Assembly: GCA_029582155.1 (NCBI GenBank)
Contig: CM055894.1
Location: 34,276,632 to 34,340,631, forward strand
Direction of reading: 5' to 3'
Length of the DNA: 64,000 nucleotides
Source of the DNA: Panopea generosa
Lineage: Eukaryota; Mollusca; Bivalvia; Adapedonta; Hiatellidae
Positions 1 through 11,429 of this stretch are shown piece after piece (the first letter of the stretch is position 1; each line of letters opens with the position of its first letter). Position numbers and translations under genes: made by a program. The notes beneath the pieces are model-generated. The model ran no database searches and was not told where the DNA came from. It was given only the letters and a program-made list of their open reading frames with translations.

Positions 1-39
1 CGAAGCGCCGATTTCATCAAGTGAGAGCATTCAAAAAAC

Positions 40-415
40 AATTCCTATGTGAAATATAACTTTGTCTCTAGAAACCATCCTAACGCTGACATTCGAGATC
101 AAACAATGTCATCTCAGTATATAAAATGTCAAACAAACACATTTTTAGATAGCTGCAAAGATAAATGTGTCGCAGTGTAGATATGACAAAGCGCGAAGTA
201 AATTCGGTATGAAAACAGTTATGTACCTGAATAAACTACTACCACGTAGGAAAGGACTAGTCAACACCCATTCAAGCAATTTTTCCCATATGAAATATAA
301 CAAGCAATGGTCAACATTTAATCTCTATAAACCAGCCTAATTCGAGATCAAACAGTATTATACCGATATGTAAACAATCAAACACACATAATTAAGATAC
401 CACCAAAGATACGAA
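40..415. repeat. Two diverged tandem units of about 237 bp
   Basis: The stretch around 40-175 is matched at lower identity by 277-415. Shared landmarks in the same order are a 'tgaaatataac' word, 'attcgagatcaaaca', a run of 'caaacacaca', and an 'aaagata' block. The copies have drifted well apart, so the duplication is old. No coding potential is visible. Confidence 0.55.
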
Positions 416-426
416 CCCATTTTGCT

Positions 427-755
427 TTAGTGATAATTATATACATTGGCTATAAATTGAATTCGAAATCGTTTATGAAACCATTCAAAAATAAATATTC
501 GAAAGGGCTGATTGGTTCCTCGTCTTCCCTCACCTGCAATACTCGATGGTATTCGCTGCATATGCACAGCGTGAATGGCATTACCAGTAACCTGTGTATC
601 ATTAACATGTTTAGTAGCAGTAGGACCTTCATAGAACACAAAAACCGTGGAAGCCCACCGCCACACTCCTGACACTTATGCGGAAAGCTACAAGATGACC
701 GCTTATAACCCGCACGGCGGTTGTATGCAAAACAGGGATTCTGTGTTGGCATCAA
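427..755 (-). mobile_element. Fossil zinc-finger ORF fragment of a tyrosine-recombinase-type retroelement
   Basis: On the minus strand a reading frame contains a Cys/His motif: NPCFAYN, then a Cys followed by SFPHKC, then ECGG, then a final Cys. The order Cys-Phe-x-Tyr-Asn, Cys-x-Phe-x-His-x-Cys, Cys-Gly-Gly and Cys is typical of the nucleocapsid-like ORF of DIRS/Ngaro-type retroelements in invertebrates and fish. The piece is isolated and broken, with neighbouring frames also open over part of it. A DIRS-like polymerase fossil lies at 48.4-49.7 kb, but nothing shows the two were one insertion. Family assignment rests on the motif only. Confidence 0.45.
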
Positions 756-1215
756 TTTCTACCTGGACTCAGTGGAATGGCACGCAGCCACAATTCCTGG
801 TGCATGACCTCAAAGCCAAGGTGTGAAGCTGTATTTACTCCCTACATTTCCTGTCATCAAAAAGTAATGCATTTTGGACATAACCCTGCTCCAACCTGAT
901 CATTGTTTCTTTTTGTTGTTGTTATTTAAACCAAATACAATTTGTATGTGGTATTGAAACCAATTTTCTTTTCTTTTTTGTGGTATTTAAACCAAGTACC
1001 ATTTTTTAAAATGATTTCTATTTAACACCAAATACATTCATTTATATGATATTAAAAACCAAATACGGCGGTTGTGTGCTATACGGCGGTTGTGTGCTAA
1101 ACAGGGAATCCATGTTGGCATAAGTTTATACCCGAATGCAGTGTGGTGACACGCAGCCATAATTCCTGGTGCATGACCTCAAAGCCAAGGCGTAAAGCTG
1201 TATATGCTCCCTACA
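711..1215. repeat. Direct repeat of about 150 bp, two copies (711-860 and 1065-1215)
   Basis: The segment starting with 'cggcggttgt' and including 'cacgcagcca' and 'cctggtgcatgacctcaaag' occurs twice, separated by about 200 bp of palindromic minisatellite. The first copy overlaps the beginning of the zinc-finger fossil, so the duplicated unit includes the edge of that element. The copies are roughly 85 percent alike by eye. Confidence 0.7.
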
Positions 1216-1570
1216 TTTTCTCAAACCTGACCATTGTTGGTTTTTGTTGTTATTTAAACCAAATACCAAATGTTGTATCTAAACCAAAGACTAGTTTTTC
1301 TTTTTGTTGTATTTAAACCAATACTATTTTTTTCTTTGTTGTAGCTTTTTAGACGGTATTTAACACATACACATGTAGCAGCATTTTATGTGGTATACAA
1401 AACCAATACCTTTCTGATGTGGTATATAACCAAACACATTTTTTATGAGGTTGTATTCAACACCAAATATCGTTTTGTATGTAGTATTTAACCAAATACC
1501 CTTCTTAAATGGTATTCAAACAATTATCTTGGTACCTAACCAAATACCATTTATATGGTAATCAATACCA
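925..1570. repeat. Degenerate minisatellite with palindromic core
   Basis: About a dozen irregular units built on GGTATTTAAACCAAATACC, in which GGTATTT and AAATACC are reverse complements around a short loop. Units are spaced about 30-60 bp apart and joined by T-rich spacers. The 1065-1215 copy of the neighbouring repeat interrupts the array. Confidence 0.65.
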
Positions 1571-3039
1571 ACTATATGCATATTTTTTTACGAAAACAAC
1601 GCACTGAACAGACCCTTTGACAGTTTGCATACATATCTCACAAACAGCAAACATCCTTGCGAGGTGCAAAGGAAACCATGGTGCATAGAAAATATTCATT
1701 AACCAATATAGACTGCAGCAGATATATGAGATTTATATGACATCCACCAAGGCTGCGACGCTATTTAACACACACCAATTAGCCCGCAGCACAAGATACA
1801 TTTAGGGAACAAGGCAGCATATGCGCCGTCTGTTTAACAATACCGAGAGCAGACCATGGTTAATATAATTTCTGAGCTTTTATAGTACACGAGCTAAAAT
1901 ACTAATGCGATATATCACCATATATCAACAAACCTCTTTTATATGTGGAATGTTACCATATACCAACTAATATTAATGCAGCATTGCACCATATGTCAGC
2001 ATACATATTTGAACTAAAACCACGCTCTGGATAGGTACACGACTCATCATACACCTCGGCTGTGCGTTACATGAACGCATTTCACACCAAATATGCTTAT
2101 CACAACAAACAGACTGCAGAAACGTTAAAAAAGTATGTGCTAATTAATTTACATACGCGATCCAGGCAATATATAACGACACTGAAAGCAGCCCAGGTAG
2201 CACCATTAACGTATCTGCAATAATCCTGATAAAATCTTCTCAGTGTTAGTCAGATGAAACAGTCGGTCAGTGTAACCAGGGCTGCGTTCAGCACGATTAA
2301 ACATGTTTACTCATATACTAACTCGCTTTGGGTTTTCAGACATGTATACAGCCACATCGCGTACTATTCTGCTGTTGATGTGTGTTAGCTAGAAGTATAG
2401 CTATAGTTAATTGTATTCTACATATGGCTTGTTTATGGGGAAAAAACTGGCAAAGATATACCGTCACCAGAAATTACAAATTATATGTGATAAATATTCT
2501 CTCTCAGACATTACAAAATCATAAAATGGATCACAGAGATTGTTCGACCCCAAATCAGTAATCAAAATATCTCATCTTACCCCGAATACATAATTAGTTA
2601 CAGTTACACCAATTGCTTGTTTGTAGTTAAACTCCCTAACTATGTTCAAACTATGTATAATGTTACCTCCCGCGTATTGTGCTATATGCATTGTGACTGC
2701 AAACCAAACTGCAAAGCAACGTTGTCACACTCAATTCAGCATAAAATACAATGTACACACATAACATTACTTTCTTTAAAGTATTCAGCAAAGTATATTA
2801 ACCAAAACTGTATTAAATCCGTGTATTTTGTGGAAAATGCAACAGCTAAAATATGTTAATGATACTGTGGAAGTGGAAGGTAAGTGGTAACATGATATCT
2901 TCTTTGTGTGCACTAAACACAATGATAACGAAATACCGACAAGGACGGCTGATTAACCACACAAATTCAATTATTAACAATTATTAAATTATATTCTACT
3001 AACTGTAATTACTGTTGATAACTCTTCAATACTTAATGC
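1571..3039. other. No gene recognised
   Basis: AT-rich sequence with no recognised domain. A good plus-strand donor-like site (GGAAG followed by GTAAGTGG) is present at about 2880, with a possible small exon before it, but no convincing acceptor or homology. The 80-residue ORF across 2617-2859 has no recognisable features. Confidence 0.4.
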
Positions 3040-3087
3040 TAATAAAGAATATACATCGGATATAAAACATGTATATTAAATATTTAC

Positions 3088-3132
3088 CAGGATTTCTGTT
3101 TTACAGCATGGACACCGCTGCTTTGCCCTCCG
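3088..3132 (-). pseudogene. Decayed copy of the receptor cytoplasmic-tail exon
   Basis: This is the position in duplicate 1 that corresponds to the exon at 6905-6981. An acceptor-like 'tttcag' and a weak 'CTG|GTAAAT' donor are still present, but the exon has shrunk to 45 nt. In the phase used by the intact copy it meets a stop at once; only the phase-0 frame is open. The surrounding intron aligns well with the partner, so the loss is local. The plus strand here could also be read as a short terminal exon ending in a stop at about 3171, which I consider less likely. Confidence 0.35.
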
Positions 3133-3422
3133 CTGAAACGACAATGATATCATTATCAAGTGATGATAATTAAACAATTTGTATGCAATGGAAAACAAAT
3201 ATTACAAATATAAGAAATATATAATTGTGATAATAAATGAAATGACATTCCACATAATTAAGCGATCAAACTGTAATCAAATTACTTTAGTATTTTTTTA
3301 ACTTTTATTTACACCACTTGTTTAATGGCATGTATTTAAATTTTGCAAAACTACATTCCATAAGAAAGACGATAATGTAATTTCTATCTAACCTATGTGA
3401 ATTTAAGAATATATTTGAACTA

Positions 3423-3656
3423 TTATTGTTATTGGATGGTGTTTAGCGTCGCTTTCAACATTTTTAGGTCATATTGCGACGGTGTCTACTTGAGACAGTA
3501 TTCTGAGCGCTGTCACACTGGAGTATCATGTCGCAGACACTTAGTATGATATAACACGCAATCGCATTATAGTGACACCGGGCCGACCAGAACTATAACT
3601 CTCCTCTAAAGGCGGAGCGTCTAGCAGCGAGGAAGCTTCTAGTACAATTTTTAAAG
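3423..3656 (-). mobile_element. SINE-like retroposon, 5'-truncated, with 13-bp target duplication
   Basis: A 234-bp insertion, richer in GC than its surroundings, is bracketed by perfect copies of TATATTTGAACTA at 3410-3422 and 3657-3669. The partner duplicate at 7240-7260 has the corresponding word once and no insert. The body ('gacggtgtctacttg', 'tgacaccgggccgaccag', 'agcgaggaagctt') matches my memory of a tail sequence found in many molluscan SINEs, whose tRNA-like head would lie to the right on the minus strand and is missing here. The insertion and target duplication are seen directly. The family link is recollection. Confidence 0.7.
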
Positions 3657-4640
3657 TATATTTGAACTAGAAAATAATTAATAAAATGAAATATATAGGA
3701 AAAATTATAGGTGTAATTTATATGTAAGATAAAGTGTTTTATATATGAGGATTTATGTTCTAAGCTGGCTACCAAAATATTATTCGGCGTCACCTTTAAT
3801 ATATTTGTTTCCGGGCGATATGCGCTCGACCCAAATAAAAACAGAACGTGGTAATCAGTCAATTTCTCAGTTCTGACCGGATACTCAAGGATACTTGACG
3901 TGGCATTTTTTGAGTCTGCATTTTTAATTTTACCCACCACCACCACCCTAATTCCTCATGGATGGGCTCCTAATAATTTTTATTCTAGCCTTAGTATATA
4001 TATTTTAGGCAGATTGGAACATACTAACTATTTTGTTATTTTACTGCTCATTACTTTGTATCCAGCGGTTTTGATTATATTTTTTTTTTCTTTAGGAATT
4101 ATATAAGATATTTCCCGACATTTTTAATTAAAATGCCCATTTCAACTTAAAATCGTGTTTTGTTCTTACATCTTAACCAGACAAACGACTTCGGTCCATC
4201 TTATTTATTGGTCATCATGTATTAAATCCGAAGTAACATTATCGTAAAATAAAACATCAATTAGAAGAAAATATCAACAAATGGTATAGATTAATCATGA
4301 TATCGTAAAACACGAACAAACCCTGGTATTCTTAAAACATACAATATCTGTAATAGTTATTGCTAATTGTTTCGTTAGAAACCGGTATTTAAATTAAAAA
4401 ATATGTTGAATTTCCTTTAAAATGCGGTTTAAAATAATTCGTATATTATGATACTATGTTTTCATTGCACAAAATGAACTAAGGTCGGTACTAGTTTTAA
4501 CTAGCATAATACCATGTGTTGATAGCAAAAATAAACAAACAGCAAAATGAAATAGTTTGTCGAAACATCAGCTGATTGGTACGACAAGTAAATACAAGTC
4601 ATACCATAAACAAAGACTAAATAAACAAAAGCTAAACATT

Positions 4641-6859
4641 TGACACTAATAATTTAAATTCTATCATATAAATAAAGTCATTTTATGAACTTTTAGTTTA
4701 GAAACATGTGTACTGCTTCTGTAATGCGTGTTTTACAGTCAGAATGCCGTTGTCGATTAACTCGCGTCCCGCGATAAATTCAGCAACATCAATTATCCTT
4801 CATCCATTCATTCCCGAGCGAGTTGACCGAAATGAATGTGCAGACAAAATATCAAGGACAAGGCTATAAGTACGACCTTCGTGTCGATTATACTCCTTAT
4901 CGGTACGGCGGAATCATTTTATTTTACACAGCACATGACAAACACTCTGACAATACTATGAAGGCTGCAATATGAAGACGTCAGAGTAACACGAAGTGTC
5001 GATGGTATAACAGGGATTTTAGTCATACATCGCTGACATACGCTTAATTAAGAGCAATAACTGTTTGGTAAATTGTACAGCTGCAGTTAGGTTTTTATTA
5101 GAAACAAATTATGGAAATACAACAACATTGCCTCTCAAACATAAGCAGGCTTTTATTCAGAGTATACTTTTTAATACAGCAAAATAACTAAAACACAAGC
5201 ATCATGTGAACAGTAAACGTTTTAAAATATATAGTTAATTTTTCATGAAAAAAATAAGGTTGTTTGGGCAATGATTTTAGTACATGTATTCCGGAATATG
5301 TAAACAATTCTGGAGCATTATATAACAATGTAGAGAAAGCCTCGAACTTCGAAAGTTATGCAGATGCATGTGTAAAATCAATTAAATGAGTGGCGTTTTT
5401 AATATCCCCCTGAAAAATTTCCAAATTACTCATGAACCATTTTCTTAACATCCGGATGGAAGCTCGAGCCAGCCTCGAGAGATGAAGAGAGTAGAGGTAG
5501 GAAACACTGTATAAAGAAAAGGAAACAGAACAAAACAAGCAACCACAATTTGTCTTCCTTGCTTTCTCTATTCCTCTCTATAGCTCTCTCATCTCGCTCT
5601 TTTATTCATGTTTATCACAAAGCAACCCTTGTTTGCTATGTAGTGAAACCATTACTCAAATGTTATAATACTCACGTGTAATACAACCTTGAACGTCATT
5701 GATTGGATACCAATTCACCGGACCTTTGTATTAATTCGCATATTTAAACTTCAGGTTTTATTTAACTCGTCCAAGGAAATTCTTAATAAGTGTGCTTGGT
5801 GAGTATAACGAACGTTGTTGTTTAATAAATGTATAGTCGAATTGATAAAAGTGTGACTTACTTGAATTTATATCTCTTAATGAAAATGTAATCAAAAGAA
5901 TCTGACACTTGCTGTCAATTCCTACAGAATGTCATTAAACTCGTCCAGTAAAAGTGATTATTCCCCGTTTAATAAAGTTTTGTACGCTATTACGATGTCA
6001 ATTCCTATCAAATTCAACCTTTTGAAAATGCTTGAAATTACACGGATATATACTTACAACACTTGACTATCTGTCGTGACTTACTCCACGTATTTCTATT
6101 GAAATAAAAATAATGATTTTTATTAAATATGATATGTCAATAAAAAATATCTTATAAATTATCTCAATTTACATACATTTTAACTGATAGGACATTATAA
6201 TCCTTACGCAAGACTAACATTATAATGCAGCATAAAGCATCTTATCTATGCAAGTACCTATTAATTTTCAGGTCAATTCAAATATAAATACTTTTGTCAT
6301 ACCATATATTAAACGATGTATTGAACCGCATGGTTTAACAACAAAAACATACGTTCACTAATATGTCTTACGCGAGTTTACAGAACAACCGTTTGCATGG
6401 AACTTGCAGATCAGGACCAAAGCGTGTATATTCGTTGTCAGTAATTAAATATTACTGCCAATATGTTTAATATCAAAGACAATCTATTATGTTATGATTT
6501 TGTCTGAAATCATGAGATATAACACAAAAAGTAACTCATTTCCATGTTACTTCAGTAAATATCATATATAAAGTATTACAATCCTATTGATTTGTATTAA
6601 CACACTCCCAATTCAAACCGACTTCAATATCACACAAACACCGCAAAAATAACTAAACTTGGTCAATCTCCTGTGACAACTAAATAAGATATCCCCTTGG
6701 ACAAGTTTCATTAATTATAAAAACGGAAAATAATATTTATCAATATCTACATAGGAATCATGTTATCTAGCATAATATTGTTCATCATTTCAATTATATT
6801 CACTTCTTTTAATTAAATGTATCTCTATTGTATTCACCAAAGTTTTTCATAATATCAGA
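4641..6859. other. Probable intron or 3' region of the minus-strand receptor gene; no exon proven
   Basis: The sequence is AT-rich. Several minus-strand splice-like sites exist: an acceptor 'atttcaatag' near 6106 followed by a short frame ending in TAA, and donor-like GTAAGT words near 5863, 6055 and 6090. One of them may mark the terminal exon that follows the phase-0 end of the 6905-6981 exon. None could be confirmed by homology. Confidence 0.3.
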
Positions 6860-7940
6860 TAAGGAATATACATTGGATATAAAACATGAATAACAAATAA
6901 TTACCCAAGATTTCTCTTTGGAGGAATGCTTTTTCCCTGCTCGGACACTTTGTATAATAAGTTTTCGTCTCCGAATCAACACTGTAACACCTTGGAATTC
7001 ATTATCAAGTGATAATATTCAATTAATTCATTATTCAGTTAAAAACACATATTACAATATCGAAAACATAATCGTGGAAATTAATGAAATGACATTTTTT
7101 ACATTTAAATGATCAAACTGTAATCACATTATTTTAACGTCCTTTTACATTTTTGCACCAACAGTTAATTGAAATGTATTTAAATTTTGCAAACCACATT
7201 GCATAATAAACATGATCATTTGTATTTAATGTATCTATTTCAAATTTATTTGAACTATGAGTTAAATAATCAAACAAAACAGATGTAAAGAATCATGTTC
7301 ATCAATAAAACATCGAGTAGAACAAAATATCAGTTAATGGTATAGATTAATCATGGCTGACGAGATAAGACACGAACAAATCCTGGTTTGCTTAAAACTC
7401 TTTTCATATCTTCTTTTATTCTTAAATTATCTAACCTTACCTCAAACCTTGTTTATTTATACAAAGTTTGATATATGGAAATAACGAAATAAAACTAAGT
7501 AAGTATATATAATCAATTATTTTATCTCGCAATATTTGTTTCAATACTTTGTATCCTTATCGAATGCAAAATAAAATATTGAACAAAATACAATATCACA
7601 CCAAAGGTTGAACTGTTCTTATGAGCAACTTTGGATATATATTCAGTTGGAAATCTACTCTAGGGCATACACAATCTAATGTTATTATTGTTTATTTTCC
7701 CGTGAGGAAATGGTATTTAATAACAATAAAAATGATACTTTAAAATGTTATTCAATTAATTTCGTTTATTCTAGTACATTGTAATATAGTTTTATTGCAT
7801 AAAATAGACGAACACCGGTATTAGTTTTAACTAGCGTGATAAAGTTTATTGGTAGCAGAAAAAAAACAGACAGCAAAATAGAAAAGTTGTCGAGACCTCA
7901 GCATACTTCACACGTCAAACTAAAAACAAAGAGTAAATAA
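6860..7940. repeat. Old duplication, copy 2 (partner at 3040-4640)
   Basis: This is the uninterrupted partner of 3040-4640. It keeps the cytoplasmic-tail exon in apparently working form and shows the pre-insertion state of the SINE site at about 7245-7260. Both copies lie in the same orientation about 3 to 3.8 kb apart. Confidence 0.8.
6905..6981 (-). CDS. Receptor cytoplasmic-tail exon (minus-strand Ig-like receptor, exon 5)
   Basis: This exon encodes the start of the intracellular tail. It lies between an acceptor (GGTGTTACAG) and a donor (TGG|GTAATT) and is 77 nt long: two bases completing a phase-1 codon, then 25 codons ending in phase 0. Joined to the G left by the transmembrane exon, it reads VLIRRRKLIIQSV, then a basic stretch ending KKHSSKEKSW. 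The run of Arg and Lys right after the hydrophobic helix fits the positive-inside rule for a type I membrane protein. No tyrosine motif is present in this exon. The rest of the tail and the stop codon were not located. The exon is duplicated in decayed form at 3088-3132. Confidence 0.6.
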
Positions 7941-9268
7941 ACGATATATTTAATACAAACATTATGTGCATATATAGAGAAATCATCAAAGGAATGGCAA
8001 GCTATTTATTTTTAAATTGTATCATTGTACGCCTTAATGCTATGTGTTAAAAGTTCACGAGATATAAACAGACATACATGTAAGAGGGGCAAATTTCGCT
8101 GGTAGTTAGTAAGTTCATATCTAATGAATATTCAACCAATATTATATATTTTTTTTATTTAAATTATTATATGGCTTATTTGTACTCGATTAACAACACT
8201 ATGTACTATTTTATATTTATCCGGCACAAGGATACGGTGTCATGCAGAGTTTGTTGCATCCTTTAGTTTAAGTTGATGTCATTTAAACATAAACTGCAAC
8301 TATCAAATTTCATTTTATTTGTCTCACACTTGCTTTAGATTTGTTGGTACAATTACAATTTGCTATATAGTACAATTTTACCAGAATTATACAACAATTC
8401 GCACACTTGTCCAAAGGTGAATTCTATGTCGTATTCAATGGCACCACTCTAGCCTTTAGCGATCTTTTTTTTTTCTTTTCGCATAAAGCCACAATACAGC
8501 TACCATGATATGCTTCTAATCATGCAATATATTTATCAAACACTAAACTTTTCACCACTTTTTTGTTTAAAAGGTGAAAACAAATTTGTATTTGTCATTG
8601 CACTTTCCTTTTAACAAAATACGACAGTTGGTTGATAAATAGTACGCGTGACATCGCATGCTGGTGAATTACAATTACATGCAGCAAAGAAATAGTTTGA
8701 TAATAGGTTCAAGTGGTTTATAGTTTGCTAACTCAAAGTACTTAATCATAACATGTCTCTGAAATTATGTAATACCCCTTTAGCTGAAACATGCGAAACA
8801 TGCATATAAAACATGACACGTACTTTCAATATCACAGACTTATTGTATAATTCGAGCTCTACATATTTGTTTAATGAAAATCGAAACTATCCTTGTATAA
8901 TTATGAATGTAAAGTATACATCTAATTTTGTAGAACCGTTTTTGACAACTATTCCTCTTCTATTTTAGCCTCGTTAAATCGGATCACTTTTCTACAACTG
9001 CTGCTGTCTTTTCACAAAATTATTCCATTTTAAATGCACTTATAGTTGCGATTACTTTACCAGGTAAATGCGTATTTGGTCTTTTTAGATGTAAGATACT
9101 AATTCTTATCTTTGTAATCGCATTGCTATGTCTTCTCAAACACAGATCATACAACAAAATGAATTAATTTACAAATACAAGGAATTCTTATATAATCACA
9201 CATATACATTAATTCTTCCAAATGCATATGGATTGCAAGGCTAAAAGTAATTTAATACAAATACATAC
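7941..9268. other. Intron of the minus-strand receptor gene; no other feature seen
   Basis: AT-rich sequence lying between the transmembrane exon and the cytoplasmic-tail exon. It contains short homopolymer runs but no repeat array, coding segment or recognisable transposon. Confidence 0.35.
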
Positions 9269-9364
9269 CTATTATTATTACACCAGTACTAATCGATGCT
9301 ATCACCACAACATATAACAATGTGGTATGTACACTAGCAGGAGTTCCAATGTCATTTCCGTTAT
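9269..9364 (-). CDS. Transmembrane exon of a small Ig-like receptor (exon 4)
   Basis: The 96-nt exon is bounded by an acceptor (AATTTTCAG|AT) and a strong donor (ATAG|GTATGT) and is phase 1 at both ends, so it joins in frame to the Ig exons upstream and the basic tail exon downstream. It encodes a short stalk (DNGNDIGTPASVHTT) and then a hydrophobic helix, LLYVVVIASISTGVIII, followed across the junction by VLIRRRK. This is the expected layout of a type I single-pass protein. The exon sits about 30 bp outside the left edge of the 3.8-kb tandem duplication, so only one copy exists. Confidence 0.75.
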
Positions 9365-10309
9365 CTGAAAATTAAAATTGCTGTGGTGTTTGATTGAGAT
9401 TTTTTTTTATGTATGATAAAGCTGCTATATCATACAATAATCTATTTTGATATCTTAATATTTTTATTAATGTTATATATCTAAAACGACTATTTTCCAC
9501 ATTTACCTTGCGTCGAACTGATGCTAAACTATACCTGTTGATAGCAATCTATTAGTTGAATAACTATAGTCATGTTTTGTTGAAATATAGAGGACTAATA
9601 CAGGACGTTAAATGAAAATAATATATCGTTATTCCATCGGTGCCGTAAATTTGCAATTAACTCAACTCTTTCTCGCGACTTTACATAAAAAACGATATAG
9701 TTTCAATTCAATAGCAACGCCTAAATGTTCTGTCATATTCGGCATATGTGTATGGTGTTATAATCACACATGTTAAGCAATATTTACATACATTGTTACT
9801 ATAAAAAGGACATAGCCCACTGCTCATAACTAAAGAGGGATGTATGATAGCCATTGATTCATTTTGGATATAACGCACATTCTCAATTTAGAAAAAAATA
9901 AGGTTGAACATAGTTAGCTCAATGTATTATAGAAAAGTGTTTGTATCATTGAGTTTGATACGCTGTACTTTTAAATGGGGTTTACGCCATTTTCAACGTA
10001 TACAATGTTATATATGCCATGTTCAGTATTATTTCTAGCTTTTTTTTTTGGACGAACTTGGCTTGATAAAATGACCCCATCGATAACGTAAGTATTCATT
10101 AAACGACTATACACTAGACCACTGGGTCACGAAGGTCCATAGAGATGATATTATAAAGAAATTCAATCAACTCATATAATTAGCATAGGCATGTGGTACT
10201 GTGTGGCGAACGGAAGGAGACATTGTGTACTTTTACTATGTGTTGCTATTATTTCGGATACTGTGTTGTCATTGCCATCACCAAGTGTCACTCGGGAATG
10301 AAACACCAC

Positions 10310-10576
10310 TCAAACCGGTGCGAGCAGAACAAGGGTATTGTATGATGAATTAATACTCATCATGCTGTGTTCTTGATTGCATTCTGTGCTTATAAGGGAA
10401 TTTCCATCGTATGTAATGGTAGTTATATAATCTTGGTATGAATTAATATCATTTAAAAACACTCTTGCATTTTGAGTTTCGAAAAGGAACATACTTACCA
10501 TTATGATGTTACATTTATCTAAAATAAAGCATGGCAAAGAAACGATGCGTACATTAGAAACCAGCAAGGCAAACAT
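10310..10576 (-). other. Conserved segment with donor site downstream of Ig exon A
   Basis: An 88-codon minus-strand frame contains a good donor (ATAATG|GTAAGT, about 10498) preceded by a pyrimidine-rich acceptor-like TTTATTTTAG. The frame upstream of the donor is kept in copy B (17303-17497), but the downstream part of the frame is cut short there by a stop. The acceptor-to-donor piece would be only 20 nt and has the wrong phase to join the transmembrane exon. It may be a relic or alternative exon. I do not recognise the product. Confidence 0.25.
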
Positions 10577-10711
10577 TCCTACTTATTTAGTACATGTTTA
10601 AACTGATTTGAACCAGTCCCGACTATCTCAGTAGTAAGAGATCTTAAGGCAGCGCCTTTGCCACTTTGCTAGGTTTCATGTTGAAAATATAAATTTTACA
10701 TTTTGACTTAC

Positions 10712-11068
10712 CAGTTTGGCATTGAGAAACGGTTTGTTGTTGTGGTCCACTTTGTGTAGTTCCATTTAATGAGTAAAAGCCAACTGTCCAGATTTTATTA
10801 AAATCAGCATTTTCTAATGATTGAACAGATAGACGGCATTTAGATTCAACTGAACATTCAAAAATCATTCTGTTAGATGGAAAACCAGCAGGTACTGAAG
10901 ACGGGGAACATGTGGAGACAGCTATAAACATACTGGTTGAACCCCCGGTAATAGTCTAATCAACGCCATCAACTGTTGATAACCCTTTGTATTCTGCCTC
11001 TAAAGTCAGGTTACTATTGACATTATAACAGGGCTTTGTAGTTGTAAGAGCTATATCTTGTCCATTGC
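10712..11068 (-). pseudogene. Ig-like exon A, interrupted by a stop codon
   Basis: This is the copy-A partner of the exon at 17633-17989, with the same length (357 nt), the same acceptor (TTACCAG) and the same donor (ACTG|GTAAGT), phase 1 at both ends. The Trp of the C-strand motif in copy B is TAG here (bases 10956-10958), preceded by Tyr to Asp. I count 15 base differences from copy B over about 14 codons. Every one changes an amino acid or creates the stop; none is silent. Because the exon is phase-symmetric, skipping it would leave the reading frame intact, so the gene could survive with exon B alone. It could also be a recent casualty in a gene once carrying two Ig domains. Confidence 0.8.
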
Positions 11069-11429
11069 CTGGTAATAAAAAAAACAGCACATTTTCAAAT
11101 TATGCAGCAGGAATAAATATTTAAATAATTTTATTTCACATTGATTAAATAACTATTTCGTTTATCAAGATATTATATATCATTTAATTATTCATACTAG
11201 AAATAGAATGTATGTCTCTTGTCTATCCAAGTATTAAAACAATTGAAACAAAATTGTTGTGTGGTAAAATGTCAGTGTGTGAAGAATATTTGTAAACAAA
11301 TAGACTGACTAACATGTAAACAATATTATAAACCACGTTAAAGAAAAGCAGTCATTATAATAAAACTAGTATTACACATTTGGAATTAATTTTGAAGGTA
11401 AATTTTGTCATATAAATATGCAAAATCAC

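Larger units (their letters stand above)
3040..4640. repeat. Old duplication, copy 1 (partner at 6860-7940)
   Basis: Three blocks match the partner in order: 3040-3420 with 6860-7260, 4225-4345 with about 7290-7410, and 4380-4640 with about 7700-7945. Landmarks are 'tatacat(c/t)ggatataaaacatg', 'atgaaatgacatt', 'gatcaaactgtaatcac/a', 'tggtatagattaatcatg' and 'tagttttaactagc'. Identity looks like about 75-80 percent. This copy carries a SINE at 3423-3656 and about 530 bp after it (3690-4210) that the partner lacks. Both copies carry a version of the cytoplasmic-tail exon described at 6905-6981. Confidence 0.8.

Noticed and set aside
430-672. Plus-strand 80-residue ORF
   Set aside because: Shadow of the minus-strand zinc-finger fossil; no recognisable domain on the plus strand.
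2617-2859. 80-residue plus-strand ORF as a gene
   Set aside because: No recognisable domain and no conservation in any duplicate in the window; only an isolated donor-like site follows it.
3111-3171. Plus-strand terminal exon ending in a stop, after a TTTTACAG acceptor
   Set aside because: The homologous position in the partner duplicate is better explained by a minus-strand exon in phase with the transmembrane exon, and the plus frame is not conserved.
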